A stretch of 64,000 nucleotides of DNA. It comes from an uncultured Acidimicrobiales bacterium (GTDB taxonomy: Bacteria > Actinomycetota > Acidimicrobiia > Acidimicrobiales > SHLQ01). Position numbers and translations under genes: made by a program. This document shows, one piece after another, positions 1 through 7,671 of this stretch. Below the pieces are notes generated by a model. That model was not told where the DNA came from. It was given only the letters and a program-made list of their open reading frames with translations, and did no database searches. Where the stretch lies: NCBI GenBank assembly GCA_938015295.1, contig CALLQB010000060.1, forward strand, positions 1-64,000, in the 5' to 3' direction. Numbering within the stretch: position 1 is the stretch's first letter; the number at the start of each line of letters is the position of its first letter.

Positions 1-1
1 C

Positions 2-247
2 ATCGACAACCTCGCCCTCGTCTGCCCCGACTGCCACCACCAACTCCACGACACCCACAAAACCCTCTACCTCAACAACCAACACATCTGGACAACCCGC
101 CGCGCCACCCCCAACGAAATCGCCCCCAAACACACAAACGGCACAAACGACACAACAAAACCAGGTCAACACAACCAACCCGCCAGCCCCACGAGCAAAG
201 GTCGCCGAAAGAAACACCACCACGAATCCGAGCAGCAGCTCGAGTAG
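2..247 (+). CDS. HNH endonuclease, C-terminal fragment (5' end outside window)
   Basis: The open frame enters from the left edge and ends at TAG 245-247. It begins with a Leu-Val-Cys-Pro-Asp-Cys-His-His stretch, the C-terminal half of the zinc-binding HNH core seen in the DUF222/13E12-repeat HNH proteins common in actinobacteria. The C-terminal half is low-complexity and rich in Thr, Asn, His and Lys, so it is probably a disordered tail. The coding strand is unusually poor in G and rich in C and A compared with the next gene. The N-terminal part is outside the window, so neither activity nor domain order can be judged. The family is often multicopy and partly mobile; that is family knowledge, not seen here. 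Confidence 0.7.
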   Translation: MDNLALVCPDCHHQLHDTHKTLYLNNQHIWTTRRATPNEIAPKHTNGTNDTTKPGQHNQPASPTSKGRRKKHHHESEQQLE

Positions 248-258
248 CACCCCATGTC

Positions 259-1533
259 ATGCTTCCAGGCAATGTCTGGATGTTTCTGCGGTCGCAAGGG
301 GTTCCCGACTCCGTGAGCATCACATCGCGCCGGCTGTCAGCGCCCAAAGCGCAACTTCTTGTGCTTGCGTTGGCGTTGGTGCTGGCGATGTCGCCTTGGT
401 TCTCGACGGCTGCCGTGCTCGCCGACCTCAGATCGTCATGGGGCCTTTCACAAACAGCGGCAAGCTGGCTGACGATCACGGTGCAACTCGGATTTGTCGC
501 AGGTGCCGTGGTGTCCGCATATGCCCGATTGGCCGATCGAATCTCGCCCTATCGGCTGATACTTCTCGGCGCCCTCGGTGCCGCATCGGCCAACGTGCTG
601 ATCGTCCTCGCCGACAACTTTTCTGTTGCGCTCGTCGCCCGGTTTCTCACCGGAGCGTTCCTCGCCGGGGTCTATCCACCGGCACTCAAAGCCATGTCGA
701 GTTGGTATCAGAAGGGTCGTGGCCTTGCTCTCGGCGTACTGATCGGCGCTTTGACCATCGGGTCGGCTCTCCCCCATCTCATCAACGCCACCGGTGGAGC
801 AGCCTGGAAACCAACGCTGCTCGTTGTTTCACTGCTCACCGTGGCCGGCGGAGCACTTGCCGAAGTGGCCGGAAAGCCCGGCCCTTTCGCCATCACCGCC
901 ACAAGGATCGACCCGTCGCAGCTACGCAACATCTTGGCCAACCGCGAGTTCCGGCTCGCCAGCCTGGGCTACTTCGGCCACATGTGGGAGCTGTATGCGA
1001 TGTGGGCGTGGATAGCGGCGTTCTTTGGTGAGGTTTTCTCCTCTGCCCGCTCGGCTAGTGGGGCCGCCTTTGCGGTCATCGCTGTCGGTTCAGCCGGTTC
1101 GGTACACGCAGGGCTGTTGAGCGACCGGCGAACTCGAACTGAAGCAGCCCGGCTCGCCATGCGTTGGTCGACCCTCGGCGCCGTCACCACCGGGTTCCTC
1201 ATCGATCTCCATCCGGCCATCCCCCTAACGGCTGCCTTGGTTTGGGGCTTCTGGGTGGTTGCCGATAGCGCCCAGTTTTCGACAATCGTCACCGAGGTTA
1301 TCGACCCGGCGCTGGTCGGCACGGCGCTCACCCTGCAGCTAGCCGCAGGTTTCATCCTGACGGTATTCACGATCTTTCTGGTGCCCGTGGTTCGCGATGC
1401 GGCTGGGTGGGGCGCGGCCTTTATGCTGCTGGCGCCCGGACCTGTCGTGGGAGCGTGGGCCATGTCGGCACTACACAAATCTGCACTAGACAGATCTTCA
1501 GTAGACCGAAACGCGCTTCGTAAGCCTTCGTAG
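259..1533 (+). CDS. MFS transporter
   Basis: Hydrophobic protein of 424 aa with about twelve membrane segments, fitting a single-subunit major facilitator superfamily transporter. An Arg-Phe-Leu-Thr-Gly-Ala stretch near residue 135 resembles the helix-4/5 region of MFS proteins, and a Leu-Ser-Asp-Arg-Arg loop near residue 290 resembles the motif between helices 8 and 9. The ATG at 259 is used here. A GTG at 313 is equally possible and would remove 18 residues that do not look membrane-bound. The substrate cannot be inferred. The gene is convergent with the SDR pair, with 9 bp between stops. Confidence 0.85.
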   Translation: MLPGNVWMFLRSQGVPDSVSITSRRLSAPKAQLLVLALALVLAMSPWFSTAAVLADLRSSWGLSQTAASWLTITVQLGFVAGAVVSAYARLADRISPYRLILLGALGAASANVLIVLADNFSVALVARFLTGAFLAGVYPPALKAMSSWYQKGRGLALGVLIGALTIGSALPHLINATGGAAWKPTLLVVSLLTVAGGALAEVAGKPGPFAITATRIDPSQLRNILANREFRLASLGYFGHMWELYAMWAWIAAFFGEVFSSARSASGAAFAVIAVGSAGSVHAGLLSDRRTRTEAARLAMRWSTLGAVTTGFLIDLHPAIPLTAALVWGFWVVADSAQFSTIVTEVIDPALVGTALTLQLAAGFILTVFTIFLVPVVRDAAGWGAAFMLLAPGPVVGAWAMSALHKSALDRSSVDRNALRKPS

Positions 1534-1542
1534 CCTCGCTCG

Positions 1543-2322
1543 CTAGGCGTGTTGCGAGCTGACGCTCACCACTTCGCCGGTCATATACGACGAGTAGTCG
1601 CTGGCCAGAAACACCATCACGTTGGCGATCTCCCAAGGCTCGGCACTGCGCTTGAACGCCTCTTTCTCAACCAGCGAATCCAGGAAATCCTGATTGCTCA
1701 CCTTTTCGAGAAACGGGTGCATGGCCAAGCTCGGAGAGACGGCGTTAATTCGCACGCCCGCCTCTGCCGCCTCAAGGGCAGAACATCGGGTAAGCGCCAT
1801 CACCCCCGCCTTCGCCGCCGCATAATGCGACTGGCCCGCTTGGGCTCGCCAGCCAATCACCGAAGCGTTGTTGACGATCACACCACGACCCCGCGGCATC
1901 ATGTGACGTAGCGCAGCCCGGGTAGCGCGCATCGTGCCGTTGAGGGTCACGTCGATCACACTCATCCACTGATCGTCGGTCATGTCGACCAAATTCGCCT
2001 CGCCGCCAAGGCCTGCGTTGTTCATCAACACATCGATCGGCCCGACGGTGTCGATAGCCGAGGAGAAAAGATTCATCACATCATCTTCGACGGTGACGTT
2101 GCACAGCACCGTGTGTGGCCGACCGTTGCCGAGTTCGGCAAGCCGGTCGGCGGCCTCGCCCAGCCGACGCTCGTGAATGTCAGAAATGGTGACCGTGGCA
2201 CCCTCTTCAACACACCTTTTGGCCACCGCAAAGCCAATACCGGTTCCCGCAGCTGCGGTAATTACCACATGTTTGTCAGCCAGAAGATTGTGGGCGGCAA
2301 CGTACTCTGGCGGGGTCGACAC
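1543..2322 (-). CDS. SDR oxidoreductase, IpdF-like
   Basis: Classical short-chain dehydrogenase of 259 aa. It has the Thr-Ala-Ala-Ala-Gly-Thr-Gly-Ile-Gly cofactor turn near residue 24, an NNAG motif near 100, and catalytic Ser...Tyr-Ala-Ala-Ala-Lys (YxxxK) near 155. The GTG start at 2322 lies 2 nt after the stop of the upstream SDR, so the two are co-transcribed and probably translationally coupled. In Mycobacterium, adjacent SDR genes Rv3549c (ipdF) and Rv3548c of similar lengths act in degradation of sterol rings C/D. Length, order and coupling here match that pair, so I infer an IpdF-like reductase of hydroxyacyl-CoA steroid intermediates. Other ring C/D genes are not in the window, so the substrate is unproven. 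Confidence 0.75.
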   Translation of the reverse strand: MSTPPEYVAAHNLLADKHVVITAAAGTGIGFAVAKRCVEEGATVTISDIHERRLGEAADRLAELGNGRPHTVLCNVTVEDDVMNLFSSAIDTVGPIDVLMNNAGLGGEANLVDMTDDQWMSVIDVTLNGTMRATRAALRHMMPRGRGVIVNNASVIGWRAQAGQSHYAAAKAGVMALTRCSALEAAEAGVRINAVSPSLAMHPFLEKVSNQDFLDSLVEKEAFKRSAEPWEIANVMVFLASDYSSYMTGEVVSVSSQHA

Positions 2323-2324
2323 GA

Positions 2325-3257
2325 TCAGCCCTCGTTCTTTGGCGCGTTGGCGGCTTCGGTTTCGGCCATGCGCCGCTCGAGGTCGGCAATGAACGGGTGA
2401 GGTTCGGTGCCCACACCGTCGGGCAACATTTGCGCAATCTCTTCTGCGGTCCAGCGATCGCCAGGTGCCATCATCGTGCGCACCTCTTCGGGCTGGCTCC
2501 ACACCGAAATACGTTTCCCGACCACGGTGTAGATCTGTCCGTTGACCTCTCGGCCTGCGTCGGAAAGAAGATAGGCCGCCATTGGTGCAACATCTTCGGC
2601 GTCGCCCATCTCGATACCAAAGGGCACGTTCTCGCTCATACGGGTGCGAGCCACAGGTGCAACACAGTTGGCGTTGATTGGACCGCCGCCGCGCATTGCG
2701 AGCGCCGCTGCGGTAAGCGCTGTCGACTTGGTGAGACTGATGATGCCACCTTTGGCGGCCGAATAATTGGCCTGCGCGGTTGAGGCCATGAAAGCGCCCG
2801 ACGTAAAGCCGACGAAACTTCCGCCAGTCTCCTGCTTGCGCATCACGGCGAGCGCGTGGCGATAGACGTTGAAGTGCCCCTTAAGATGCACCGCAATCAC
2901 GGCGTCCCACTCGTCTTCGCTCATGTTGAACAACATGCGCTCGCGCAGATTGCCAGCCACACAAACCACGCCATCGATTGAACCCCAAGCGTCGACGGCG
3001 GTCTGCACGATCTGGCCACCAACCTCAAACTTGGAAACATCGCCGGCGACAGCGATTGCTGTGCCACCCGCATCGGCGATCTCTTCGACTACCGCGTCGG
3101 CGACATCGCTGGTGGGGTCGGAGCCATCGAGAGCAACGCCATAATCGGCCACCACAACGTTGGCGCCTTCCGACGCACAGTAGAGCGCTACTGCCTTCCC
3201 GATGCCGTTGCCAGCTCCGGTAACAGCAACGTTCTTACCTGCAAGAAACTCGCCCAT
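2325..3257 (-). CDS. SDR oxidoreductase, Rv3548c-like
   Basis: SDR of 310 aa, longer than the classical 250 because of a C-terminal extension of about 60 residues that includes a PDGVGTEPHPF stretch. The Thr-Gly-Ala-Gly-Asn-Gly-Ile-Gly NAD(P)-binding turn is near residue 15 and the active-site Tyr-Ser-Ala-Ala-Lys near 170. The NNAG position is replaced by Val-Ala-Gly-Asn, as in the MFE-2-type subgroup. ATG 3257 is chosen because upstream sequence is low-complexity and the SDR fold begins here. It is the first gene of a two-gene operon with the IpdF-like SDR. By analogy with the mycobacterial pair it may oxidise or reduce a steroid-derived CoA intermediate. Exact function unknown. Confidence 0.75.
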   Translation of the reverse strand: MGEFLAGKNVAVTGAGNGIGKAVALYCASEGANVVVADYGVALDGSDPTSDVADAVVEEIADAGGTAIAVAGDVSKFEVGGQIVQTAVDAWGSIDGVVCVAGNLRERMLFNMSEDEWDAVIAVHLKGHFNVYRHALAVMRKQETGGSFVGFTSGAFMASTAQANYSAAKGGIISLTKSTALTAAALAMRGGGPINANCVAPVARTRMSENVPFGIEMGDAEDVAPMAAYLLSDAGREVNGQIYTVVGKRISVWSQPEEVRTMMAPGDRWTAEEIAQMLPDGVGTEPHPFIADLERRMAETEAANAPKNEG

Positions 3258-3268
3258 AGCGAGGTACC

Positions 3269-3329
3269 TTCTCTCTTTGTTTTCTTTGTGTTCTCTTCGT
3301 GTTCTCTGAGTTTCTCGTGCACTTCTCGT
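3269..3329 (-). repeat. Degenerate purine-rich repeats in the SDR operon leader
   Basis: Read on the minus strand, the leader just upstream of ATG 3257 is a run of imperfect units of about 11 bases resembling GAGAACACGAA, ending in GAGAGAAGG, which may supply the ribosome-binding site. On the plus strand it appears as repeated TTCTCTTTGTG-like blocks. No function is established. It could be an unstructured ribosome-standby leader or simply slipped repeats. Confidence 0.5.
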
Positions 3330-3390
3330 CGGCGCCCTCAGTGGCACTTTCGGTCTTCGCACCATAGTGGCGAACGGTAAAAACAACTGA

Positions 3391-3576
3391 TTCGCCTCAT
3401 CCAACGCAAACAACACCAGCCTCAGTAGCATCATCAGGATCAACGCACGACTTTCTACCTCCGCCGGCCAGGATCTCAGCGATCAACTCGCTGACATCGA
3501 CGACCCTGACGCCGATCTTCCCGAGCGGGCCACCGTCGCTCGGCCAATTCTTGACTCGGTAGACCACCTCGCGGCC
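3391..3576 (+). other. In-frame coding-like extension of the GGDEF-EAL gene without a start codon
   Basis: This stretch is open in the frame of the downstream PAS-GGDEF-EAL gene, from just after an in-frame TGA at 3388-3390. From about 3450 it has coding-like third-position GC. It encodes what looks like the start of the first PAS domain (Ile-Leu-Asp-Ser-Val-Asp-His near 3547). I checked every codon: there is no ATG, GTG, TTG or CTG before TTG 3577. A GTG in the same frame at 3367 is cut off by the TGA. The rest of the 3258-3576 gap holds only the purine-rich leader repeats of the divergent SDR operon. Confidence 0.55.
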
Positions 3577-5679
3577 TTGCTTGATGCGAACGGCGTCATG
3601 ATCGAAGGAAACCGTCTGCTCCTCGATCGCGACCGGCCGCGTTTCCTCGGCCTACCCGTGTGGTCGGCACCGTGGTGGCAACGCACACCGGCCGCCGCCG
3701 CATCGCTTCGATTTCTCGTCGGACAGGCGCTCAAGGGCGACCCGGTCGAGGTGTCGCTGGTCGTCGACTTCAGCGAAGACTCGCCACCATCAGAACTCAC
3801 GCTTGCCGTGTCACCCGTGCAGCGGGGCCCCGGCGATCCAACCGCACTGCTCTTTGAGGCCTGGCGTAACGACGACCTGCCAACACCATTCGACGCCTCC
3901 GGCAACACCATCGACCTCACCGAAGCTGGTTCGGCCCAGCCGGGCGAAGAACACGCAAACCTTGTGGCCCGTCTCGACCAGCTCGAGGCAATAAACCGCG
4001 GACAAGAACACCGGTTCCAGCTGCTGGCTTCGACCTCGACTGACCTCGTGGCCATTCACGATGTCGACGGTGAGATCCTCTTTGCCAACCCGGCCAGCCA
4101 ACATCTACTTGGCTATGCGCCCGAGCACCTCGTCGGGATGAACCTCGTCGATGTGGTACACCCCGACGACCAAGAGAACCTGACTCGCACGCTGCATCCG
4201 GCATCGAGCGGCAACGCAGAAGGACTCCGATTTACCCATCGGCTCCGCCACTTCGACGGGTCGATTCGATGGTTCGAAACCCGCCTTACAACAATGGTCG
4301 ATCAGCAGGGTCGCCCAACACAGCGCATCTCCACGTCGTGCGACGTCAGTCCAGACCGAGTCAACCACGAACGGCTTGTCGCCCGAGCGCTACGAGATGA
4401 ACTCACCGGGCTTCCCGCACCAGCACTGTTCTACGACCGCCTCGAACAGGCACTCGCCGTAAGCGAACGAACGCAAGTTACCGTCGGCGTACTGCTGATC
4501 GACATCGATCGTTTCGCCAACGTCAACGAACAAATCGGCCACCGCGGTGGCGACGATGCGCTGCGAGCCATCGCCGCTCGCCTGCGTCGCATCGTCCGCC
4601 CCGGCGACACCCTTGCCCGCTTGGGCGGCGACCAGTTCGCCATGATCTGCGCCGAGACCGACGGCACCGCCGGAGCAACAGCAGTAGCCCGCCGAGTCCT
4701 GCACGCGATGAGCGAACCCTTTCGCAGCGGCGACGACAGCGTCCGACTCAGCGCATCGATCGGCGTCACCGCAGCAGTCGGGCTGCGCCGACCGGACGAA
4801 GTTATCGCCGACGCCGATGCAGCCGTACACGCCGCCAAGAACGGCGGCCGTCAACAATTCGCCGTGTTTGATCCCGACCGACACGACACCGCAGGCGGAC
4901 GTCTTGTCAGCGAAGCGACACTGCGCGCCGCTATCGAGAACCACGAACTACGACTGCACTACCAGCCGGAATACGACCTCACCACCGGCCGCATCGTCGG
5001 GTTCGAAGCGCTGGTGCGCTGGGAGCGCTCCGACGGCGAACTCGTTCCACCGAACGATTTCATTCCGATAGCCGAACGAACCGGCCTCATCGTGCCCCTC
5101 GGCAATTGGGTACTCGCCGAGGCATGTCGACAGTCGCGCATCTGGAACTCGGTGCCTGATCCTTCTCGTGCGAAGGTGCCAATCTGGGTCAACCTTTCGG
5201 CCGGTCAACTCAATGAGCCGAACCTCGTGCAAACCGTGCAACAGATTTTGGTCGACAACCAGATAAGCCCCGAGTTGATCTGCCTCGAAATTACCGAGTC
5301 GGCACTGATGGAAGACACCGCCGAGGCTGCACGCCAACTGGTGCATCTCAAGAACCTCGGCATCAAACTTGCAGTCGACGACTTCGGCACCGGCTATTCC
5401 TCGCTGCAGTACCTCCAACAGTTCCCCGTCGATGTCCTCAAGATCGACCGCAGCTTTGTGTCGGGTCTTCCCGAGGATCAAAACTCTGAAGCAATCGTCG
5501 CCGGAATCATCGACCTCGCGCACCGTCTCGACCTCATCGTCATCGCCGAGGGTGTCGAAGACGAAGATCAGCTTGAGCGACTATGCGAACTCGGCTGCGA
5601 TCAAGCGATGGGTTATTTGTTCAGCCCACCAGTGCCGGCATCAGCCTGCATCGAATTGCTAACCCAACCCGATTCCTGA
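3577..5679 (+). CDS. PAS-PAS-GGDEF-EAL c-di-GMP signalling protein
   Basis: Cytosolic protein of at least 700 aa. Domain order is a first PAS (residues 1-105, apparently truncated at the front), a second PAS (about 145-265), GGDEF (about 270-430) and EAL (about 445-690). The GGDEF signature reads Gly-Gly-Asp-Gln-Phe, so the Glu of GG(D/E)EF is missing and cyclase activity is doubtful. The EAL half looks intact: Glu-Ala-Leu-Val-Arg near 475, a VNLSAGQL segment, and DDFGTGYSS. It may therefore act as a c-di-GMP phosphodiesterase with a GTP-sensing pseudo-GGDEF domain; that is inference from the family. TTG 3577 is the only standard start available. Its 3' end overlaps the convergent regulator gene by 67 bp. 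Confidence 0.85.
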   Translation: MLDANGVMIEGNRLLLDRDRPRFLGLPVWSAPWWQRTPAAAASLRFLVGQALKGDPVEVSLVVDFSEDSPPSELTLAVSPVQRGPGDPTALLFEAWRNDDLPTPFDASGNTIDLTEAGSAQPGEEHANLVARLDQLEAINRGQEHRFQLLASTSTDLVAIHDVDGEILFANPASQHLLGYAPEHLVGMNLVDVVHPDDQENLTRTLHPASSGNAEGLRFTHRLRHFDGSIRWFETRLTTMVDQQGRPTQRISTSCDVSPDRVNHERLVARALRDELTGLPAPALFYDRLEQALAVSERTQVTVGVLLIDIDRFANVNEQIGHRGGDDALRAIAARLRRIVRPGDTLARLGGDQFAMICAETDGTAGATAVARRVLHAMSEPFRSGDDSVRLSASIGVTAAVGLRRPDEVIADADAAVHAAKNGGRQQFAVFDPDRHDTAGGRLVSEATLRAAIENHELRLHYQPEYDLTTGRIVGFEALVRWERSDGELVPPNDFIPIAERTGLIVPLGNWVLAEACRQSRIWNSVPDPSRAKVPIWVNLSAGQLNEPNLVQTVQQILVDNQISPELICLEITESALMEDTAEAARQLVHLKNLGIKLAVDDFGTGYSSLQYLQQFPVDVLKIDRSFVSGLPEDQNSEAIVAGIIDLAHRLDLIVIAEGVEDEDQLERLCELGCDQAMGYLFSPPVPASACIELLTQPDS

Positions 5680-6290
5680 AGGTCGATCACCGTCATGTTG
5701 ACGGGCAGTGCATCGTCGGGCAGCAACATCGACACGGCGTGACGAAGCTCGGAGGCGACTGAGCCCGCCGGCGCGAGTCCACCCACCCATCTGGTGATCG
5801 CCGAGAACCAGACGTGACTGAGGACCCGCTCGATACCGCGAACATCGATGCCGAGACGGTCTTCGCCAATCGCATCAGAAATAATGCCCATGAATGCTTC
5901 GTTGATATCGATCTTGTACGGGGCGACCGCAGCCTCGGTATTCGACGTTGCCGTGATGAGTGCCGACATCAGCAACTGCGCGTTATCACTCATGGTCACT
6001 GCTGCAGTGAGCGCATTGGCGACACGTTCGGCGGGGCTTTCGCCGACGGGACCATGGTCTGCCAGTTGGCGCCGCGTGAAGGTCACCCACCGAGCGAAAC
6101 CCGCCAGCAGAAGTTCGTCCTTCGAGCCGAAATAGCGGTAAATCGTGCCGAGAGCCACGTCAGATTCAGAGGCAATGTCACGCATCTGCACCGCGTCGTA
6201 GCCGCCTTCAGCCGCCAAGTGCATTGCGGATGCGAGGACCCGCCTCTTACGCAACGCCCGATTTCGCTCTCGTAGCGTCTCATCAGTCAC
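5613..6290 (-). CDS. TetR-family regulator, KstR-like
   Basis: Regulator of 225 aa with a GTG start. The N-terminal helix-turn-helix contains GGYDAVQMRDIA and VALGTIYRYFGSK (residues 30-58), closely resembling the DNA-binding region of mycobacterial KstR, repressor of cholesterol catabolism. The C-terminal ligand domain includes a VLSHVWFSAITRWVGG helix like KstR's VWLSNLLAWL. I infer a repressor released by a steroid-CoA or fatty acyl-CoA. The nearby SDR pair fits a sterol theme. I found no clear KstR box (TNNAACNNGTTNNA) in its own 190-bp upstream region, so targets are unknown. Confidence 0.75.
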   Translation of the reverse strand: MTDETLRERNRALRKRRVLASAMHLAAEGGYDAVQMRDIASESDVALGTIYRYFGSKDELLLAGFARWVTFTRRQLADHGPVGESPAERVANALTAAVTMSDNAQLLMSALITATSNTEAAVAPYKIDINEAFMGIISDAIGEDRLGIDVRGIERVLSHVWFSAITRWVGGLAPAGSVASELRHAVSMLLPDDALPVNMTVIDLQESGWVSNSMQADAGTGGLNK

Positions 6291-6348
6291 AAGCTCTGGT
6301 GTAGCGCCTGGGCGCGAGATTCACCAAAAGGGGACGCAATTCGCCACG

Positions 6349-6384
6349 GTGCGGGAATCAGGTGCTGTGCGGGAACCAGGTGAA
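6349..6384. repeat. 18-bp tandem duplication upstream of the TetR gene
   Basis: Two adjacent 18-bp copies (6349-6366 and 6367-6384) share the core GTGCGGGAA(T/C)CAGGTG. They lie between the divergent TetR gene (start 6290) and the SH3 lipoprotein gene (start 6481). The position would suit a regulator-binding site, but the unit has no internal dyad. Confidence 0.6.
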
Positions 6385-6480
6385 GCGCAACCTGCCTCGG
6401 AAAGTGAGCCGAAAGGCTTATACGCGCTGCGAAACCGCCGATGGTTCTTTTGACCTACGTCAATAACCCGTCTGGCAACT

Positions 6481-7650
6481 ATGACTCCGCACAACATCGT
6501 CCCGACATCTCATCGGCCCGCTCGCCGAGCGATGCGCCTAACCAGCCTTGCGCTGGCCTCGGTGTTCGCGGTCGTTGTCGTGTCGTCCTGCACCTATTCG
6601 AAAGAAGATGGCGTCGCCCTCCCCCAGCGATTTGAAGAACCCGACAGCTTGGCCTTTGCGGATGACTCATTGGCAGAGGATCAATGGGTCGTCGCCAACA
6701 CCGAAGTAGGGCTCAACCTTCGAGCGGCGGCCAGCGTCGACTCCGAGGCCCTGGCCCGCATCGCTGCTGGCAACATGGTCTCAAGCACCGGACACGTCAC
6801 CGACGTTGAAGGTGTCAGGTGGATTGAAGTCCGATGGAACAACCAACTCGGTTGGGTACACAGCGCCTACCTTGCGCCGCCGCCGAGCGCCACCCCAACG
6901 ATCCCCCCACCCACGTCAGAAGCAACCGGCACCGACAACGAAACCGCCGTGAAAGGCGCCATTGAACGCGCAGAGGAAGGCGGCGTCGTACTCGTCGTCA
7001 CCGGTGTTTCCACCGGCCTCAACCTTCGAGACGCTCCCGACGGCACTGTTCTTGGGACCCTTGAGGCACTCGACGAAGTCATCGCCACCGGCGAATGGTC
7101 GACATCGTGGGTTGAAGTCGTGCACGACGGCGACCTTGGGTGGGTCCACAACGAATTCCTGCTACCCCTTCGCAATGGCGATGCGGTTCCCGGCATCACG
7201 GCGAACACCGCAGCGATGGTGTCGGTGACCGACTCGGACGGACTGAACTTCCGTTCGGCACCTGATGGTGCAATCCTCGCCCAACTCATCACCGGCGACA
7301 TCGTCTCTCGAACCGGCAACGTTTCGGGCTCGTGGGTCGAGGTGCAGTTCGACAATCGAACAGGTTGGGTCGCGAGTAGCTATTTGGTCGACGTGGTAGG
7401 CGATCTCGACGATCGCGGCGCAGCGATCGACAAGGACATAACCGTTACCAACACGCCCGGAACGGTCGGCGTGAACCTTCGCAACTCGCCGAATGGCCAA
7501 ATTATCGGCGGAATTCCCGACGGAGGCTTCGCCACGCTGACTGGCAACAAGACCGACCTCTGGGCCGAAGTGGAGTTCGAGAACACGACCGGTTGGGCAT
7601 TCATCGAGCTCCTACTTCCCGTCGATCGTGAGACCGAACCGCAGGAGTAA
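6481..7650 (+). CDS. Lipoprotein with four bacterial SH3 domains
   Basis: Exported protein of up to 389 aa. A hydrophobic signal ending in a Val-Val-Ser-Ser-Cys lipobox (around residue 37) predicts a lipid-anchored surface protein. Four SH3b-like repeats follow (about 75-130, 175-235, 245-305 and 325-385). Each has an L-N-(L/F)-R entry and ends in G-W-(V/A) plus a hydrophobic strand. Such domains bind cell-wall peptides or glycans in other bacteria. No catalytic domain is present, so it probably has a wall-binding or adaptor role. ATG 6532 (MRLTSLALAS) is an attractive alternative start because the signal peptide would then begin directly. It stands alone, between divergent and convergent neighbours. 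Confidence 0.8.
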   Translation: MTPHNIVPTSHRPARRAMRLTSLALASVFAVVVVSSCTYSKEDGVALPQRFEEPDSLAFADDSLAEDQWVVANTEVGLNLRAAASVDSEALARIAAGNMVSSTGHVTDVEGVRWIEVRWNNQLGWVHSAYLAPPPSATPTIPPPTSEATGTDNETAVKGAIERAEEGGVVLVVTGVSTGLNLRDAPDGTVLGTLEALDEVIATGEWSTSWVEVVHDGDLGWVHNEFLLPLRNGDAVPGITANTAAMVSVTDSDGLNFRSAPDGAILAQLITGDIVSRTGNVSGSWVEVQFDNRTGWVASSYLVDVVGDLDDRGAAIDKDITVTNTPGTVGVNLRNSPNGQIIGGIPDGGFATLTGNKTDLWAEVEFENTTGWAFIELLLPVDRETEPQE

Positions 7651-7671
7651 CCCGCTGGGGAGCGCGAGGAG

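Noticed and set aside
6291-6480. KstR-type operator between the TetR and SH3 lipoprotein genes
   Set aside because: No TNNAACNNGTTNNA-like palindrome is present; only an 18-bp tandem repeat without dyad symmetry.
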